Assembly (NCBI GenBank): GCA_026770025.1 | Contig: JAMXDE010000005.1 | Location: forward strand, 1,488,001 to 1,552,000 | Direction of reading: 5' to 3' | Source of the DNA: Craspedostauros australis | Taxonomy: Eukaryota > Bacillariophyta > Bacillariophyceae > Mastogloiales > Achnanthaceae | Length of the DNA: 64,000 nucleotides | Shown: one piece after another, positions 20,152-31,467 of the stretch | Layout: each line of letters starts with the position of its first letter | Position numbering within the stretch: position 1 is the first letter of the stretch | Made by a program: the position numbers and the translations under genes | Notes under the pieces: generated by a model | The model's database searches: none | What the model was told of the DNA's origin: nothing | The model's input: only the letters and a program-made list of their open reading frames with translations

Positions 20152-20766
20152 TCAGCAGCCAACTGCCTTGATGGTGAAGAGATCAGTGTAGAACGTTCCG
20201 TCGACGCCTTGGGCCCAGACCTCCATGAACTGGATGTTAGACAGCACATCCAGGGGTGGGCAGACACTTGGGTCGTCGGCGCATGGGATGATGGCATCGC
20301 CTGTGATAAAGTCATGGTTGTCGCTGAACTCGCTGAGTGGGATGGTGTATGCGTTTTGGTCAGATCCAGAGATAGGGATGGCGGCGCGCCACTCCACTGG
20401 GATTGGCATGTCAGGAGTTGGAGGGACGTCTCCAAAGGCGATGTAGTATCCCTGGTAGCCGGTGAGGGATTTGACAGTGATCTCGATGGCTTCGCAAGTG
20501 GAGATATCTGGGAAGGACTTGGTGCCAATGATCCTGACGAATCCCATTGCATCGATGAATTGCTGGTACTTGACGGAACCATTGAAGAAGGAACGATCCA
20601 TTGCGGCGGTGAGCGTGCCTGTCGAGAATCCATGCGGTAAGATATCGTCGCTCTGAAACACCCAGCCGCTTTCGCCGGCGAAGCTCTGCAAGAGGATGTC
20701 ATTGTTGGTGGTGGAGAACATGCGCATGAGGGTTGCAGTGATGGCGGAGAAGAAGGAGAGCTTCAT
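20152..20766 (-). CDS. CIA30-like (galactose-binding-fold) secreted protein
   Basis: 204 residues. The pattern matches the CIA30/NDUFAF1-type beta-sandwich: a G-F-S-T-G start strand (HGFSTGTL), a GFVRIIGTKSFPDIS strand, EWRAAIPI, then the signature YTIPLSEF followed by LSNIQFMEVWAQGVDGTFYTDLFTIKA near the C-terminus. In mitochondria CIA30 assists complex I assembly, but the domain is also found in other proteins. Here the N-terminus (MKLSFFSAITATLMRMFS) is weakly hydrophobic and could be a short signal peptide or a targeting sequence. A truncated, frameshifted relative lies at 47546-47945, so this is a small gene family. Single exon, TGA stop. The domain call is by eye; function unknown. Confidence 0.65.
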   Translation of the reverse strand: MKLSFFSAITATLMRMFSTTNNDILLQSFAGESGWVFQSDDILPHGFSTGTLTAAMDRSFFNGSVKYQQFIDAMGFVRIIGTKSFPDISTCEAIEITVKSLTGYQGYYIAFGDVPPTPDMPIPVEWRAAIPISGSDQNAYTIPLSEFSDNHDFITGDAIIPCADDPSVCPPLDVLSNIQFMEVWAQGVDGTFYTDLFTIKAVGC

Positions 20767-21550
20767 GATGTTGGTGCTGGCTGTCTGTTGGCTTTGATGG
20801 ATGAATCAGTGCGGTCTCTGCTTTTTGTGAGGGTGCGGAGGCCAAGTTGCTTTTCGGAATACGAGCGATGCGAGCGCTGTATCGATGGAACAGGCAAACG
20901 ATGCTGGGTGGTCGGAGGCCCGAGGTCTGACTGGGTATGGACACGATTTCGAAGCCATTGTCGTATTGGTAGGTATCCTCCCGATAAATCTCACATCCAA
21001 CAACACCAACGACGCCTACGACACCGACAACACCATCGGAAGTGAAAATGGCAAGGAAGGAACCCGAAACGACGCTTCGGCGACTCCGTGTCGGTGTTTG
21101 GAAAGATCTGGTTGGTGTCAACCTCGTTGGCGTTCGCAAAGATCTGGTTTGCGTCAACTTTGTCAGTCTCGTGAGAGTGTGATGTGTTTGATTTGGTGCT
21201 GATGATGGATTTATGAGTACGGAGTGTGATGATAATTCTGATGTCTTGCTTTTGCTGTTGTCGATGACATCTGTCATCGTACATGAGCACGTCTGCCAAC
21301 AAACCTCATCAAAAGAACTCAATTGTCCAAGCCCAGACGTGGCCCAAGGTGTGTCGTGTTGCGTTTGTTGGCTTCCTTGGAAAGAAACAGTTTCGACTGG
21401 CCGGACCACTGGACAGAACAGCGAGCGACCATTCCCTCCAGTCGTTCGACTTGACACCTGTGTGGATCTCCCGCCAAAAAATGAAGATGTTGGACACATC
21501 GTCGCCTCGTTTGTCGCGTCCGCTCCAGAAATACAAACACATCACCAAAC
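20767..21550. other. Divergent intergenic region with a short tandem repeat
   Basis: Shared upstream region of the CIA30-like gene (minus) and the RNase HII gene (plus). Near 21098-21160 the motif AAAGATCTGGTTKGYGTCAAC occurs twice about 39 bp apart. CACCAACGA-type trinucleotide bias is also visible. No gene recognised. Confidence 0.55.
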
Positions 21551-22924
21551 ATGACAATCACTTGCATTGCAGCATTGGCAAAAAGCACCATGAGATGCAC
21601 ACCAGCATTATCACTCTCCACGTTGCTCTTGCCTGGCGGACGTCAACTGTTCCTCTTGCCTCGGATCTCCCCTAGTGGCCTGCGCAACAATTATCCATCG
21701 CCGTTTCTTCTCGGGACATCCAAGATTAGCTGCATCCGGACTTCCAAAAGGAGTATCACGTCGCTTGCTCTGCATCCGACCAACCTTTCCATTTCGCCAT
21801 CGTCGCCATCGTCGTCGTTGTCATCGTCTGATTCTGTCACAAGCACAAGCGCAAGCAATCGACTCTTCGCAATGGGACGCACCGGCCGACGCGGTATCTC
21901 ATCGCAGGAGGCCGCGCCATTGCGCCGCAGCAGACGATTGCAAGCCAAGGCTGGCGATGAGCCCATTGTTGCATCTCCTCCCAAACGACTCCAATCCACA
22001 ACGACCACAAAGAAGAAGAAGACAACGAAACGACGCCGCAGCGTCACGGAAGCTCCACCCTTCCTGCCGCGACCGCGCGAAGAGGAGCTGCGCAAACAGC
22101 TTGGCAAAGATGCGTCGTCGTCGTTTCATGTCATGGGCATCGATGAAGCCGGACGTGGGCCGTTGGCGGGGCCGGTCGTTGCGGCTGCCATTATCATCCC
22201 CGATGACATCGATGGCGTGGTCGATAGCAAGGAGATCGCCAAAGAAGAAAAGCGCGAGCGACTGTACGAGGACATTCTGCAGCTGGACGACAAAGTCCGT
22301 TGGGCTGTTGCCGTTGTCAACGCGAGTCGCATTGATGAAATCAACATACTGCAAGCCACGTTGGAAGGTATGCGCTTTGCCGCCATGGCCGTGCTGGATA
22401 CCAAGCTCTTGGATGACGATGTCCAAGTCCTGCAAGAAATATCGCCGGATCTTGTGCAAGGGACGTACGTTGTGTGTTCTGACAACTGTCATCCGCAGGA
22501 CGAAGCCAGCGACGATCAGGCTTCTGGTCTTGTGATCGCAAACAACGCAACGGCGGCGGCTGCAAATACAAGCCACCGGAGGACTACAATAGCACCGGAG
22601 CATGCCTACGCGCTGATCGATGGAAATCGCGTGCCGAAAGACATGCCGTGCGAGTCGGAAGGTATCGTGAAAGGCGACACCAAGGAGTTCGCTATCGCGG
22701 CAGCATCCATCATCGCCAAGGTGACACGAGATCGATTGATGCGCGTGTACGATACCATGTATCCCGTGTACAATCTCAAGCAGCACAAGGGATATCCGAC
22801 GGCTGCGCACATGTCGTTGGTCAAGCAACATGGAGCATCGCCCATCCATCGACGAACGTTTGCTCCCTTGAAGCACATGGCGTTCGATGAGGATGGCAAG
22901 GTAATCCGCGGCGTCGACAAGTAG
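21551..22924 (+). CDS. rnhB: Ribonuclease HII, probably organellar
   Basis: 457 residues. It cleaves the RNA strand of RNA-DNA hybrids and initiates removal of ribonucleotides from DNA. The catalytic domain starts at about residue 194 with GIDEAGRGPLAGPVVAAA, giving the Asp-Glu pair D198/E199. The other two expected acidic residues are D357 (ALIDGNRVP) and D376 (VKGDTKEFAIAAASIIAKVTR). The C-terminal basic motif is also present (YNLKQHKGYPTAAH). Bacterial enzymes are about 200-260 residues; here there is an extra N-terminus of about 190 residues (first 60 hydrophobic/Ser-rich, then basic and Ser/Thr-rich), suggesting organelle import, and an insertion of about 40 residues at roughly 312-350. 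It is the bacterial-type single-chain enzyme rather than eukaryotic RNase H2A. Alternative start at M14. Confidence 0.92.
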   Translation: MTITCIAALAKSTMRCTPALSLSTLLLPGGRQLFLLPRISPSGLRNNYPSPFLLGTSKISCIRTSKRSITSLALHPTNLSISPSSPSSSLSSSDSVTSTSASNRLFAMGRTGRRGISSQEAAPLRRSRRLQAKAGDEPIVASPPKRLQSTTTTKKKKTTKRRRSVTEAPPFLPRPREEELRKQLGKDASSSFHVMGIDEAGRGPLAGPVVAAAIIIPDDIDGVVDSKEIAKEEKRERLYEDILQLDDKVRWAVAVVNASRIDEINILQATLEGMRFAAMAVLDTKLLDDDVQVLQEISPDLVQGTYVVCSDNCHPQDEASDDQASGLVIANNATAAAANTSHRRTTIAPEHAYALIDGNRVPKDMPCESEGIVKGDTKEFAIAAASIIAKVTRDRLMRVYDTMYPVYNLKQHKGYPTAAHMSLVKQHGASPIHRRTFAPLKHMAFDEDGKVIRGVDK

Positions 22925-23625
22925 CGGAGCCCACATGGAGAAGCCTTGTGCGAGTAGTACTACGCATGGGTAGTTTCATGTTTCAGGCGGCAACGCAATA
23001 ATCGCTAAGAGGGGTTGGACCGCATCAACATGCAAGCCAGGTTCGCAAAACAAATCGCGGGTGGTGTATCTGTACACGCGCCAATGCACGGCAGCATCAC
23101 ACGAGTATCATGCACGTTGCCCTCACAATCACGAAATGACAGTCATCCCGAAAAAACGTTGACTCAAAAACAAGGCTTGAGAAGAAACAGCAAGATCTAG
23201 CTATTGTGCTTAGATGAGGAACGCAATGGTTTGCAGCCCCACGTATTCGCATGGCTTTCACCTGATCTAAAATGTTTGCTGGTCAAAGAAAAATGAAAAA
23301 AGAAAAACCGGGTTGGTCGGAACTCAGCATCCTTTCGCCTGTATGCCGAGAGCAACGACCATTCCGCTTGTGCAATTGTCGGATGATGCCGACGGTTGCG
23401 ATGGTAGTCGTAGTAGTAGTCGTTGTTGTTTGTGTTGTGTCTTGTTGTAGTTTGTCGCGCAGCATTACACCATGACGTGCGATGCTGGACTGTGCTTGGT
23501 TGAGTTGTTGTTAGCTGCGGCGGCGATGCTGATGCTGCTGATCGTTCATGAAGAGTCGTAGTATCACCGTCGCCGCCACCGGAGTCTTTGTAGCATTTGC
23601 AATATGGCGGGCAACTTGCAGTGCT
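22925..23625. other. Convergent 3' intergenic region
   Basis: Lies between the RNase HII stop and the LSM14 stop on the other strand. It holds a (GTA/GTT)n-rich stretch at about 23400-23455. No gene seen. Confidence 0.6.
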
Positions 23626-25159
23626 TTAGGCTGCTGCCTGGGCCCATGTTGTGTCGCTGGTGGCTGGGTCTCTTGGCCTTCCGGTTCCAGCTCCAGGCCT
23701 GTTCTGGTTGTATCTTCCACCGCCGCCGCCGCCACGACCGCGGCCACGACCTCTACCACGTCCACGGCCCCTGCCGCCGCGACCCCGTCCACCGCCGCCA
23801 CGCCGTCTTCTTCGCTGCGAGTTCAACGCGACAGCGCCGAAGGTTTCCGTGTTCAAGTTACGTTCCCTGGCACCGCGGAGGCGGTTGTCGACTCCGTCAC
23901 GTTTGTCGATTGCGTCGCATGAGATGGAATCAAAAAAGTCGTCTTTCTCGTATGCTCCCCCGTTGCCCTCGGCATCATCATCGGACTCATCGACGTCTTC
24001 TTCCTTCTGGAACTGTGCGAGGTTGGACTCGAAGTCGAAGTCTCCCTTCGGTGCATTCACCGGGCCTGCAGTTGTGAATGGTTGTGTATTGGTCGTTCGT
24101 CATTGTCCGTGCAGTGTTGAGGATTCATCATCGGTGATCCGTCAATGGACAATAATCAATGGATAATAATCAATGCACAACGCAACGATCAGACGATTGA
24201 CGATCGTTGCAATGAGATATATGGATTTGGATGAAATGAGACATGAGTCGGACAAGTCGGATGCTGATGATAACACATGAAAGCACACGCTGCTTCGTAT
24301 CACACAGCGTGGTGTTACATACAACACACATCACAGCGTTGCGGTGATCATGTTTACAATCAAAGCTCATACACACACATCTTGCAACAAGAAACTGAGC
24401 ATGCTCCAAATCGGACGTACCTGCACCGCTGACTGTTCCTCGCGCCTTTCTGTTGAGCAGACTCGCTCCAGTTCCAACTTGGTTCTTTGGGTTGCGTGGT
24501 CTTCGGTTGTTGGCGTGATAGTTGTTGTTGTTGTTGTTGTTGCCACCGCCACGGCCCCCTGATGGCTTGCCTTGCTTGTGCTGCGCACGCTGGTTGGTTT
24601 TGGTTGCCGCTGGGGCTGCCTGTGACTTTGGCTGGGCCTGTTGCGCCTCATTCGCATTTCCAGCACTTGTCGCTGCGGAGGCAGACTTGTCTGTGGGTGC
24701 TGTCGTTCCATGGTCTCCTGCTGCTGCGGCTGCTGGTGCTTGTTGGCTGCGCGGTGCCGCGGAAGCTATATCGGGCGGGACGTCGGAGGAGACGATGGCA
24801 GGGTCGGATGGTGCTGGTTGAGACGCGCTCTCATGGACGTGTAGATCTTTGATGTCGCAGCCTCGGAAGACGAGGTAGGGGTGGATGGAGTCCTGAGGGG
24901 GTACGAAGCTGGTCTCCGCGTCGGTCTTCTCGCGTCCCTCTGTTCCGTACGCTCTCACGTTCTGCAGTGCGACGGTCGCATCGGCCTCGTTGATCGAGTA
25001 GAGGGTTCCTTCGTATCGGATGTTCTTTTTGGATATCAAGGATATCCGGTTTCCTGTTGGTGGGTTGGTTATTGTAATTGTAGCATGTGCGGAGAGAGCA
25101 TTGGCAGCGACGAGTGAACAGGTTGCAACGGCATTGATGCGCATTGATGCATTGTCCAT
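23626..25159 (-). CDS. LSM14: LSM14/Scd6-family mRNA translation repressor
   Basis: Join of 24421-25159 and 23626-24065, with a 355-bp intron (donor CAG|GTACGT, acceptor CTGCAG). About 392 residues. LSM14/Scd6/RAP55 proteins bind mRNA and the DDX6 helicase in P-bodies and repress translation. The N-terminal divergent Sm domain is clear: GNRISLISKKNIRYEGTLYS, VALQNVRAYGTEGR, LVFRGCDIKDL. The middle is Ala/Pro/Gln and Asn-rich. The FDF motif (GDFDFESN), FFD (DDFFDSI) and TFG (NTETFGAVAL) boxes follow, then an Arg/Gly-rich RGG tail of about 30 residues. The family order is complete. The 5' end is uncertain: a splice-like CCACCAACAG lies just before GNRIS, so the first coding exon may be elsewhere; the ATG at 25159 is the simplest in-frame choice. 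Confidence 0.85.
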
Positions 25160-26327
25160 GAAGGTTGGGATACACGGAAGCATCGCCACGCCAAAGGCCA
25201 GGAGATGGATATATATAGATAGATAGATAGAGAGAGAGAAGAAGAAGAAGGAAGATGATGTGCACAATTGAGTCAGTGCTGCGTTGTATGCTTTCCACGG
25301 CATGAGTACTCGTTCGCATTGCGCGCATGTGGGAAGTGGCCATCATGCACGCGGCCACATTGCTTCGAAGGCATGGTGTCCACCCTGCATGAACTCACCT
25401 AACAAAGCGTTCTGCGCCATGATGACAATCGACCGAAAGCCGGATGGTCAGCTGGCCGCGAGTACGAAATGGAAGAGGAGAGAGAAAACCAAACAGCCGT
25501 GGAATTCGGCGAATGGTGGAATCTTTGGCACCTGCCGTCTGCCTGTCTGTCTGCCTATCTGCTGGGTTGTCTTGTTCCCTTGCTTCGCTCCTTCGCTGTC
25601 AAACACCTGTGGTATCAACACCGTCGCTGCTGTCTTGATGCCTCCTTGTTCTTGGAACTGACAATGGCAACTGCTCCTGTCTCGGTTGCTTTGTCTCTCT
25701 TGTCCTGTTTCTGGTCTTGTGCTTTGGGTTGTGCCTTGGGTTGTGCTTTGGGTTGTGCCTTGGTTGCCTCTTTGTGTGTCGTCTCTCTTGTGTGTTGGGT
25801 TGTGTCAGCGTGGATGCAGATCTCGGGTTTGGTGGTTCCCTCCTCTTTCTCCCCTTTGCGTCTTGTTGTGTCTCGTTGATGTCCTTCTTCTATTGCTGTG
25901 TTCTGCTTTTCACGCGCGACAACGGTCAGTTGTGCTGTCTTGGGTGTGGCTCTGTTCACCGTGTCACAGTCGCTGTCGTCGCTATTAATCCAGAAACGTG
26001 ATCGGACAATCGTTGATCGAGCAAGCACGCTACGGCTGCAAATGTAGAACTCAACATCGTCTGCGAAGTTCCTTGTTGATTCCGTTGGAGTGGTTTTGGG
26101 TGCCTCACATCTGATCGTAACATGCTTGCAACCTATTATAGGTCATAACATGTGTAATACCATACTGGTGGAGAAACATTGTTGCGATATCAAACGACGA
26201 ATCGACTGGTCGAACCACGAGCCATTCATCGGGAAAGAGTACGCAGAGCAGAACAGCATTGCGATGTCGTCGCTGGTGAAACTGGATTGATGCCAAGTGC
26301 TACCCTCTGGATGCATGAGACTATTGA
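25160..26327. other. Upstream region with microsatellites, no recognised gene
   Basis: Begins with the LSM14 leader, including an (AGAT)n(GA)n(AAG)n tract at about 25211-25255. A 12-bp unit TGTGCYTTGGGT is tandemly repeated four times at about 25718-25765, giving KAQP repeats in a minus-strand frame (25615-26028) that otherwise lacks features. No confident gene. Confidence 0.5.
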
Positions 26328-27071
26328 TTATTTGACCCTGGTGACCAGCACTTCAAACAGCAAGGTCGCATCCGTCTTGAAGAGATTCTCGAATCGCCGC
26401 TTGCCATCCTTCGTGGTGGGCAGGGGAAGCTGGTCGGCCTTCTTGGCGGCGAACGCGGCGGTGGATGGCAGCTCGATACGTCGCAAGGAATTGCGGCGCA
26501 TTCCCATCATGCCCTCCTCCAAAGCAGCCGGAAGCTGCCCGCTGCCGACCGTGAATGCGAGCTCGTTGAATTCGGTATCCTCCTTGGTCGAGAAGTACTT
26601 CACGCCGCCGGGTTCGTTGTTCGTCGCGAAGGACTTGCAGCGGATCGTCATCTCGACGGCGACCTTGGATCCGTTCTGGATCTGGGCCTCGCCCTTGCCG
26701 TCGCGGTATTCGCGGTACGATACGCCCGACGGCAATTCGACGAAGGGCACGTTGACGAGATCCTCGGGCCGGTTCTTATTCAGCTCGATCTGGCGCAATC
26801 GCGTGGCGGCACCGGCCTCGTCGCCTTCGACGCGCAGGTTCTTCAAAGCGCCGGGGTCGATGCCGGCATTGCAGATGGAAGGGAAGGCGACCAGGCAAGG
26901 CAGGCTGCTGACGAGAATGGTGCGTCTGGATGCATCCTGCGGTTCCTCGTCGTTGGCTGTGGCGCAGCGCGGCAGCTGGGAGTGTCTGCGTGTTGCCAAG
27001 GCGGGCGACGAGAAGGCGTTGGTGCCGGCGATCAGCAACGACGCCAGCATCAGGAGGTGCGTGGATGGCAT
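26328..27071 (-). CDS. FKBP-type peptidyl-prolyl isomerase, thylakoid lumen
   Basis: 247 residues. FKBP enzymes catalyse cis-trans isomerisation of X-Pro bonds during protein folding. Targeting is tripartite: a signal peptide ending GTNA, then Phe at position +1 (FSSPALATRR), matching the stramenopile ASAF plastid signal; then a twin-arginine-like RRTILVSSLPCLVAF segment ending in CNA, consistent with Tat-dependent entry to the thylakoid lumen. The FKBP-like domain spans about 108-247: LPSGVSYREYRDGKGEA, GSKVAVEM, then LEEGMMGMRRNSLRRIELPS and the final LLFEVLVTRV strand. Several active-site aromatic residues of classic FKBP12 are not obvious, as in many lumenal members, so isomerase activity is not assured. 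Single exon. An AT-rich tract lies 58 bp upstream. Confidence 0.85.
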   Translation of the reverse strand: MPSTHLLMLASLLIAGTNAFSSPALATRRHSQLPRCATANDEEPQDASRRTILVSSLPCLVAFPSICNAGIDPGALKNLRVEGDEAGAATRLRQIELNKNRPEDLVNVPFVELPSGVSYREYRDGKGEAQIQNGSKVAVEMTIRCKSFATNNEPGGVKYFSTKEDTEFNELAFTVGSGQLPAALEEGMMGMRRNSLRRIELPSTAAFAAKKADQLPLPTTKDGKRRFENLFKTDATLLFEVLVTRVK

Positions 27072-27128
27072 GGTATCAAGGTTTGTTGGTGCTTGTCCAG
27101 GGTGTTGGGTGTTGGTGGATTGGTTAGG

Positions 27129-27160
27129 TCGTATAATATTATAGAATATTATATTATATG
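27129..27160 (-). promoter_or_regulatory. TATAAT-rich tract upstream of the FKBP gene
   Basis: An AT-only stretch with repeated TATAAT/ATATTATA motifs begins 58 bp before the FKBP ATG. A very similar tract lies 56 bp before the TTC4 ATG, suggesting a core promoter role, though simple-sequence drift is possible. Confidence 0.35.
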
Positions 27161-27799
27161 AGTGACCTGATAATGTGACTGTATGGTGTGATCAGCACTC
27201 TTGTGGTTGTGATTATGGTTGTGGTTGTGGTTGTCTGCTGCTGTTTGTTTGTGTGTTGTGTGTGTGGTTGTGATGGCGATTTGTCGGAGGATGAAAATCT
27301 TTTTGTGATGAGTACCTCCATTGACGTCAGTCAAACCGATTCTCGTGTCACCATTCCACCATCTTTGACGAATCGTCACATACGCATCCGACGGCACATC
27401 GTCCAACTGTGCTCCGCTCTGCACATGCATCTTGTACATCTGTCAAATATGTGAAGTATTCCGTTTGGAGAGCATAGTCGTAAGATGACGGAAAGGAATA
27501 TGCACGCTAGTATCGTTGTATTACATCGTTTGTATTTGTCGCATATCTTGTGTTTGTTGTGTGTGGCTGTATGTTCCTACATACAATAGGTGCTGCGCAG
27601 GCATCGGGGTGGTTCGTTGTTTGGTTGCATCTCCTTTCTCTCTTTGTGTTCCTTTCTTGTTTTACATGTTCCTTGCTGCCTGCTTCTGTACTCCTAACGG
27701 TTGGAGCACAGCGGCACTCTGTTCGTTCAATTGGACGGGGTCGTACCATATCATATCATACCATACCGTATGACACCTCGCCTACGTAGTTTGCTCCCT
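27161..27799. other. Intergenic DNA, (GGTTGT)n microsatellite
   Basis: GT-rich simple sequence at about 27200-27270. No gene seen between the FKBP promoter and the VDL 3' end. Confidence 0.6.
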
Positions 27800-29675
27800 C
27801 TAGTCCTTGGCATCTTCAGACCACGACATGGGTTGTCTCAGACTCTCCATGAATTCGTAGTGTCGGCGTGGATTCTCTAGGTAATCTCCCACCTCGTACC
27901 ACCACGGGCGGTTCTTGGACCGCTCGACGGGCTGCAGCTCGCTGGAGATCTGCGGTTGCGCGGCGGATCCCCGCATGAGGTAATCCTCGGCAGACACGGG
28001 TTCCACACCGAGCAATTCGGAGACCTTGGTACTAGCGATGAGACCACGCAGCTGGCTGTTGGCAGCACCTGGCTGGGCGTCCCGGATGTCGGGTTCGCCC
28101 ATCTTCATGTTGGAATCCTTGGAGAAGCATCCGTTGCGGATCTTGCAGAATTGGTCCGGGTTCATGCCGGCCTCCTGGGCGATGGCATATACCTTCTTCA
28201 TGGACTGTGATTCGAGGGATTGGGAGCGGCTGTAGACGAAGGCACCTTCGTAGGTGTTCTGGCGCGTTTTGCCGTTGTAGTAGACGAACTTGAACTCCGG
28301 CTCGTCAGCATCGTTCTCGCCGATGATGTACCAGTTCTCCCAGAACTCTGCGCGTGCGTAGGTTGGGTGGTGATAAATGATGGCGACAGTGTGGAGCGAA
28401 GGTGGCGACAAAGAGAGAATGTGAAATGGTGGGGATGCGAGTTAGATGGAGTATCAGGGCATCATCAAATAGAGAGAGAGCTTGCGAGCAATGCGTATGT
28501 ATGCAAAAGCATAACAATAGAGACACCATGATAGGGACACCATTCCTTTCCATCTCCTGCAGCCAACCATCCAGTCGCAACAAACGAACAAACAAACAAA
28601 CGCAGCGAAGTGAACTCCAAATGAACGACAATAACGTACTCAATCCGAACATCTCTCCTTCGGAATGCGCCGTTCTGGAGTAGCTGGCTTCATTGTCCTT
28701 GCCCTTGTTGAGGACGAGGTCGTTGGCACCGTCGTTACTGACGCTGTCAAAGACCATGACTTCGTTGGTGTTGTATTCACTCATGCCGACGCTCTTGGAA
28801 CCAAAGACGGCGTCATTCTTGACGAAGATCTGCTCCTTGATGTTCTTGGGCGGCAGAGGCGATCCATCCGGCATGAGATGCGGCATGGAGAACTCCACAT
28901 CCATGTTGAGTCGGTTGGGAGCCGAGACCTGACGGAACAATCCCGCGCTGTCGGCGGCGGGCGACGACGGAATGGAGAAGGTGTTGCGCTGACAGGCGTA
29001 GCAGTCGTAGTTGGGATTGAACCCCACGACCTTGAACCACTGCCCCTCCATGGTGGTGTAGTCAAAGTTGCGCACCGTGGGCGCCGGCGCACGCGGCTCC
29101 TCGCCGAAGCGATCGGCGCCGCCCGGCAGGATGGCGATCTTGATGCACTCGTGGTCCTCGATGGTGCACTTGAGGAGGTTGTCGAGGTTCTTGTCACCGT
29201 AGCGCGCCATGCAGCCCGTGATGCAGGCATTGTCTCCGAGGCACTTGGCCGTGCAGGTGAGTCCCTTGCGGCAGGAGGGGTCGTCGGCGAGGCAGGCCTT
29301 GGCCTGGACGGAGCAGCGGTCGACGAGGCAGGTCTGGTCCACCAGCGACGTGTCGAAGCCCTTGCCGCCGTAGATGTCGGAGAGCTCGTTCTCCGCCAGG
29401 GCCGCCGGTGCTCCGAACGTCAAGGAGGCCGCGAAGAGGGACGATGCCGCGAAGGCCATCACGGTCCTCGTGAGGTTCTCCCATTGGTTGCCTCGCTTCT
29501 GGACCGATGCGGCGGTGGCGTCCTGGTGCTGGTTGCCGTCGAGCATGGACAGCTGCACGTGCTGGGCCTGTCGCAGAGCACCAGCGCTCGCGGTGGTGTG
29601 GAGGTTGGGAACGAAGGCATTCGTCCCAAGCGGAGAGGCCAAGGCGACCGCAACAACGATGACCCTTGCCACCAT
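27800..29675 (-). CDS. VDL2: Violaxanthin de-epoxidase-like protein (VDL2-type)
   Basis: Join of 28640-29675 and 27800-28347 (292-bp intron, donor A|GTACGT, acceptor CGCAG), 527 residues. VDE-family lumenal enzymes act on xanthophylls; in diatoms VDL2 has been linked to late fucoxanthin synthesis. The signal peptide ends TNA, followed by FVPN (ASAF-type), and a second hydrophobic segment ending AALAE suggests lumen transfer. A Cys-rich domain (about 113-177; CLVDRC, CRKGLTC, CLGDNAC) precedes the lipocalin-like domain starting at MEGQWFKVVGFNPNYDCYACQRNTF and continuing across the intron (FWENWYIIGENDADEPEF). The lipocalin start differs from true VDE (plant type GKWYISSGLNPTFD), which argues for VDL rather than VDE. 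It is divergent to the ZEP gene at 31468. An upstream in-frame ATG at 29723 is possible. Confidence 0.85.
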
Positions 29676-31467
29676 GTTAGTGCTGCTGCCTGCTGATTGC
29701 TTTCCGTTCCTTTGCTTTCCCATTGTGGTGGCTGTTGTTGCTGCTGTTGCTGCTGGTGATGTTGTGATAGCTCTGACTATGACTGTTGCAGACCGTTCTG
29801 CGACTTTCTCCCTGGTTGACGAAAGCGAACAAGCAAAGAGTAGCAAAGAATGTGGTGATACTCCGCTCTACTCTACTCTGCTCTGCTGTATCTCTGGAGC
29901 TTCGACGAGTCTGTGCTGTTGCGAGTATTCGTACGTCGCTTGGTATCCAATCAAGTCTCAAGAAGCAATCGGATGATGGTTGTCTGCCGCTGCTGGTTGG
30001 TTTTGTGCGCTCTGTTGGCGGAGATGCTCCCAAGTGACCTCCTCTCCACGTATTGGTATTGGTATTGCTATTGCTATTGCTTCTGGTATTGGTAATGAGG
30101 ATGATGTCGCGACTTGTGGCTATCTCGATTGGCGTCTCCTGTCGTTCCCACTGTTGTGGCGCAAGACGATTGGGTAAGTGCCGGACCAGGCACCACTTCA
30201 GTTCTCCCCTCCGGTTCCAATCAACACCAACAGACGCAGGCGAGAGATTCAGGCGACAGATGTAACTTTGTTGGGTTGAGCGACAACGAGGTTGAGCCAA
30301 AGCCAAGGCAATCTGATCCTTTCCGACGCTCCGCTCTTTTCGTACTCCTCTGTTGCTATCGAAGTGTACCCGGACGTGCGCTGATGTTGTCTTGGTTGGG
30401 GTTAATTGGTTGGGTAAAGCCACCGTCCAAGTCGTCTGATTTGATGAATGAAGCCCCCGATACCTCGCTTCATCGATGCTGATTGGATCATTGCTCAACA
30501 CATCAACCAGGGACATCTGCAAGGTCACGTGGTGCACGCCTCATCAAACAACCCAATCCAAACCAACCACACGCAAAAGGTATCCAAGAACTGCAACAAC
30601 ACGAAACAACCACGCGGCTCATTTCGTTTCTTCCTCATCAGCGCCCGCGCACAACCCGGAGTTACTGTGCGCGACTCCGCCACACCGCCGCTGCCGTCAC
30701 AAGGGCGAACAAACGCTCACAAGAGTGGAATGCGACACCAAATGCGAATTTGTTGGTTGTTTCTCATGTTGAACCTGCTCGGATCGTCTGTGCGAGTCAT
30801 GCATATGACTTCACGAACCAATCAGAACGCTTCAATCAAGCCACGCCGATCGTGAAAGGACAACGAGTTTCTCCGTTACACGATCGGTGGAGTCATTGTA
30901 GTCCGACGAATCGTAGTTGAAGTTTCCGCATTGTTGACGCACAAGCCAAATCCATCGCATTCTGCCAATTCCATCACTTCACAAGAATCAGGCAACGACA
31001 TTCACAAATCTTGTGTCCTCACAAATACAAGTACACCAACCACATCACGCGTGCTTCATTTCCCAAGATCGACGACAAAGACCGACACGAGATTGGTTGT
31101 TCTTGCGGTCATCACAGAGGAGTCGTTCAAGACAGAACGACACACACACACAGCGACAGAGGAGAGGAGTAGAGCACTCATTCATTCTACTAATACGTCA
31201 TCCACCAGACGTACTCGTACATTCCCACGACCGTTGTTGTTGCAGTTCGTGTAGTCCCCGGATTCAGTTGATTCATCGTTGAAGTTTCATCGGAATCAGC
31301 CATCACTCGAGTTTGAAAGATCCAAAGGTCGGCAACGCGAGCCAACGAAAAGGATCCATCCTCCAACTTCATCCAGCAGCAGATCTGACTGAGTGATCCA
31401 TTCATTCACTCCATCACTCATTCGATTGGCAGACAAAAGAATACCGCCGCACTCAAGGATAATAATC
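29676..31467. other. Shared upstream region of the VDL2/ZEP1 pair
   Basis: 1.8-kb divergent intergenic region. It contains (GCTATT/GGTATT)n repeats at about 30050-30100 and no convincing gene. It should hold both promoters; co-regulation of the pair by light would be expected by analogy, but I see no named element. Confidence 0.55.

Noticed and set aside
25469-25879. Hydrophobic 136-codon plus-strand frame
   Set aside because: Hydrophobicity derives from a 12-bp tandem repeat (GCALGCAL...) and GT-rich sequence; no other support. The opposite-strand KAQP frame is equally weak.
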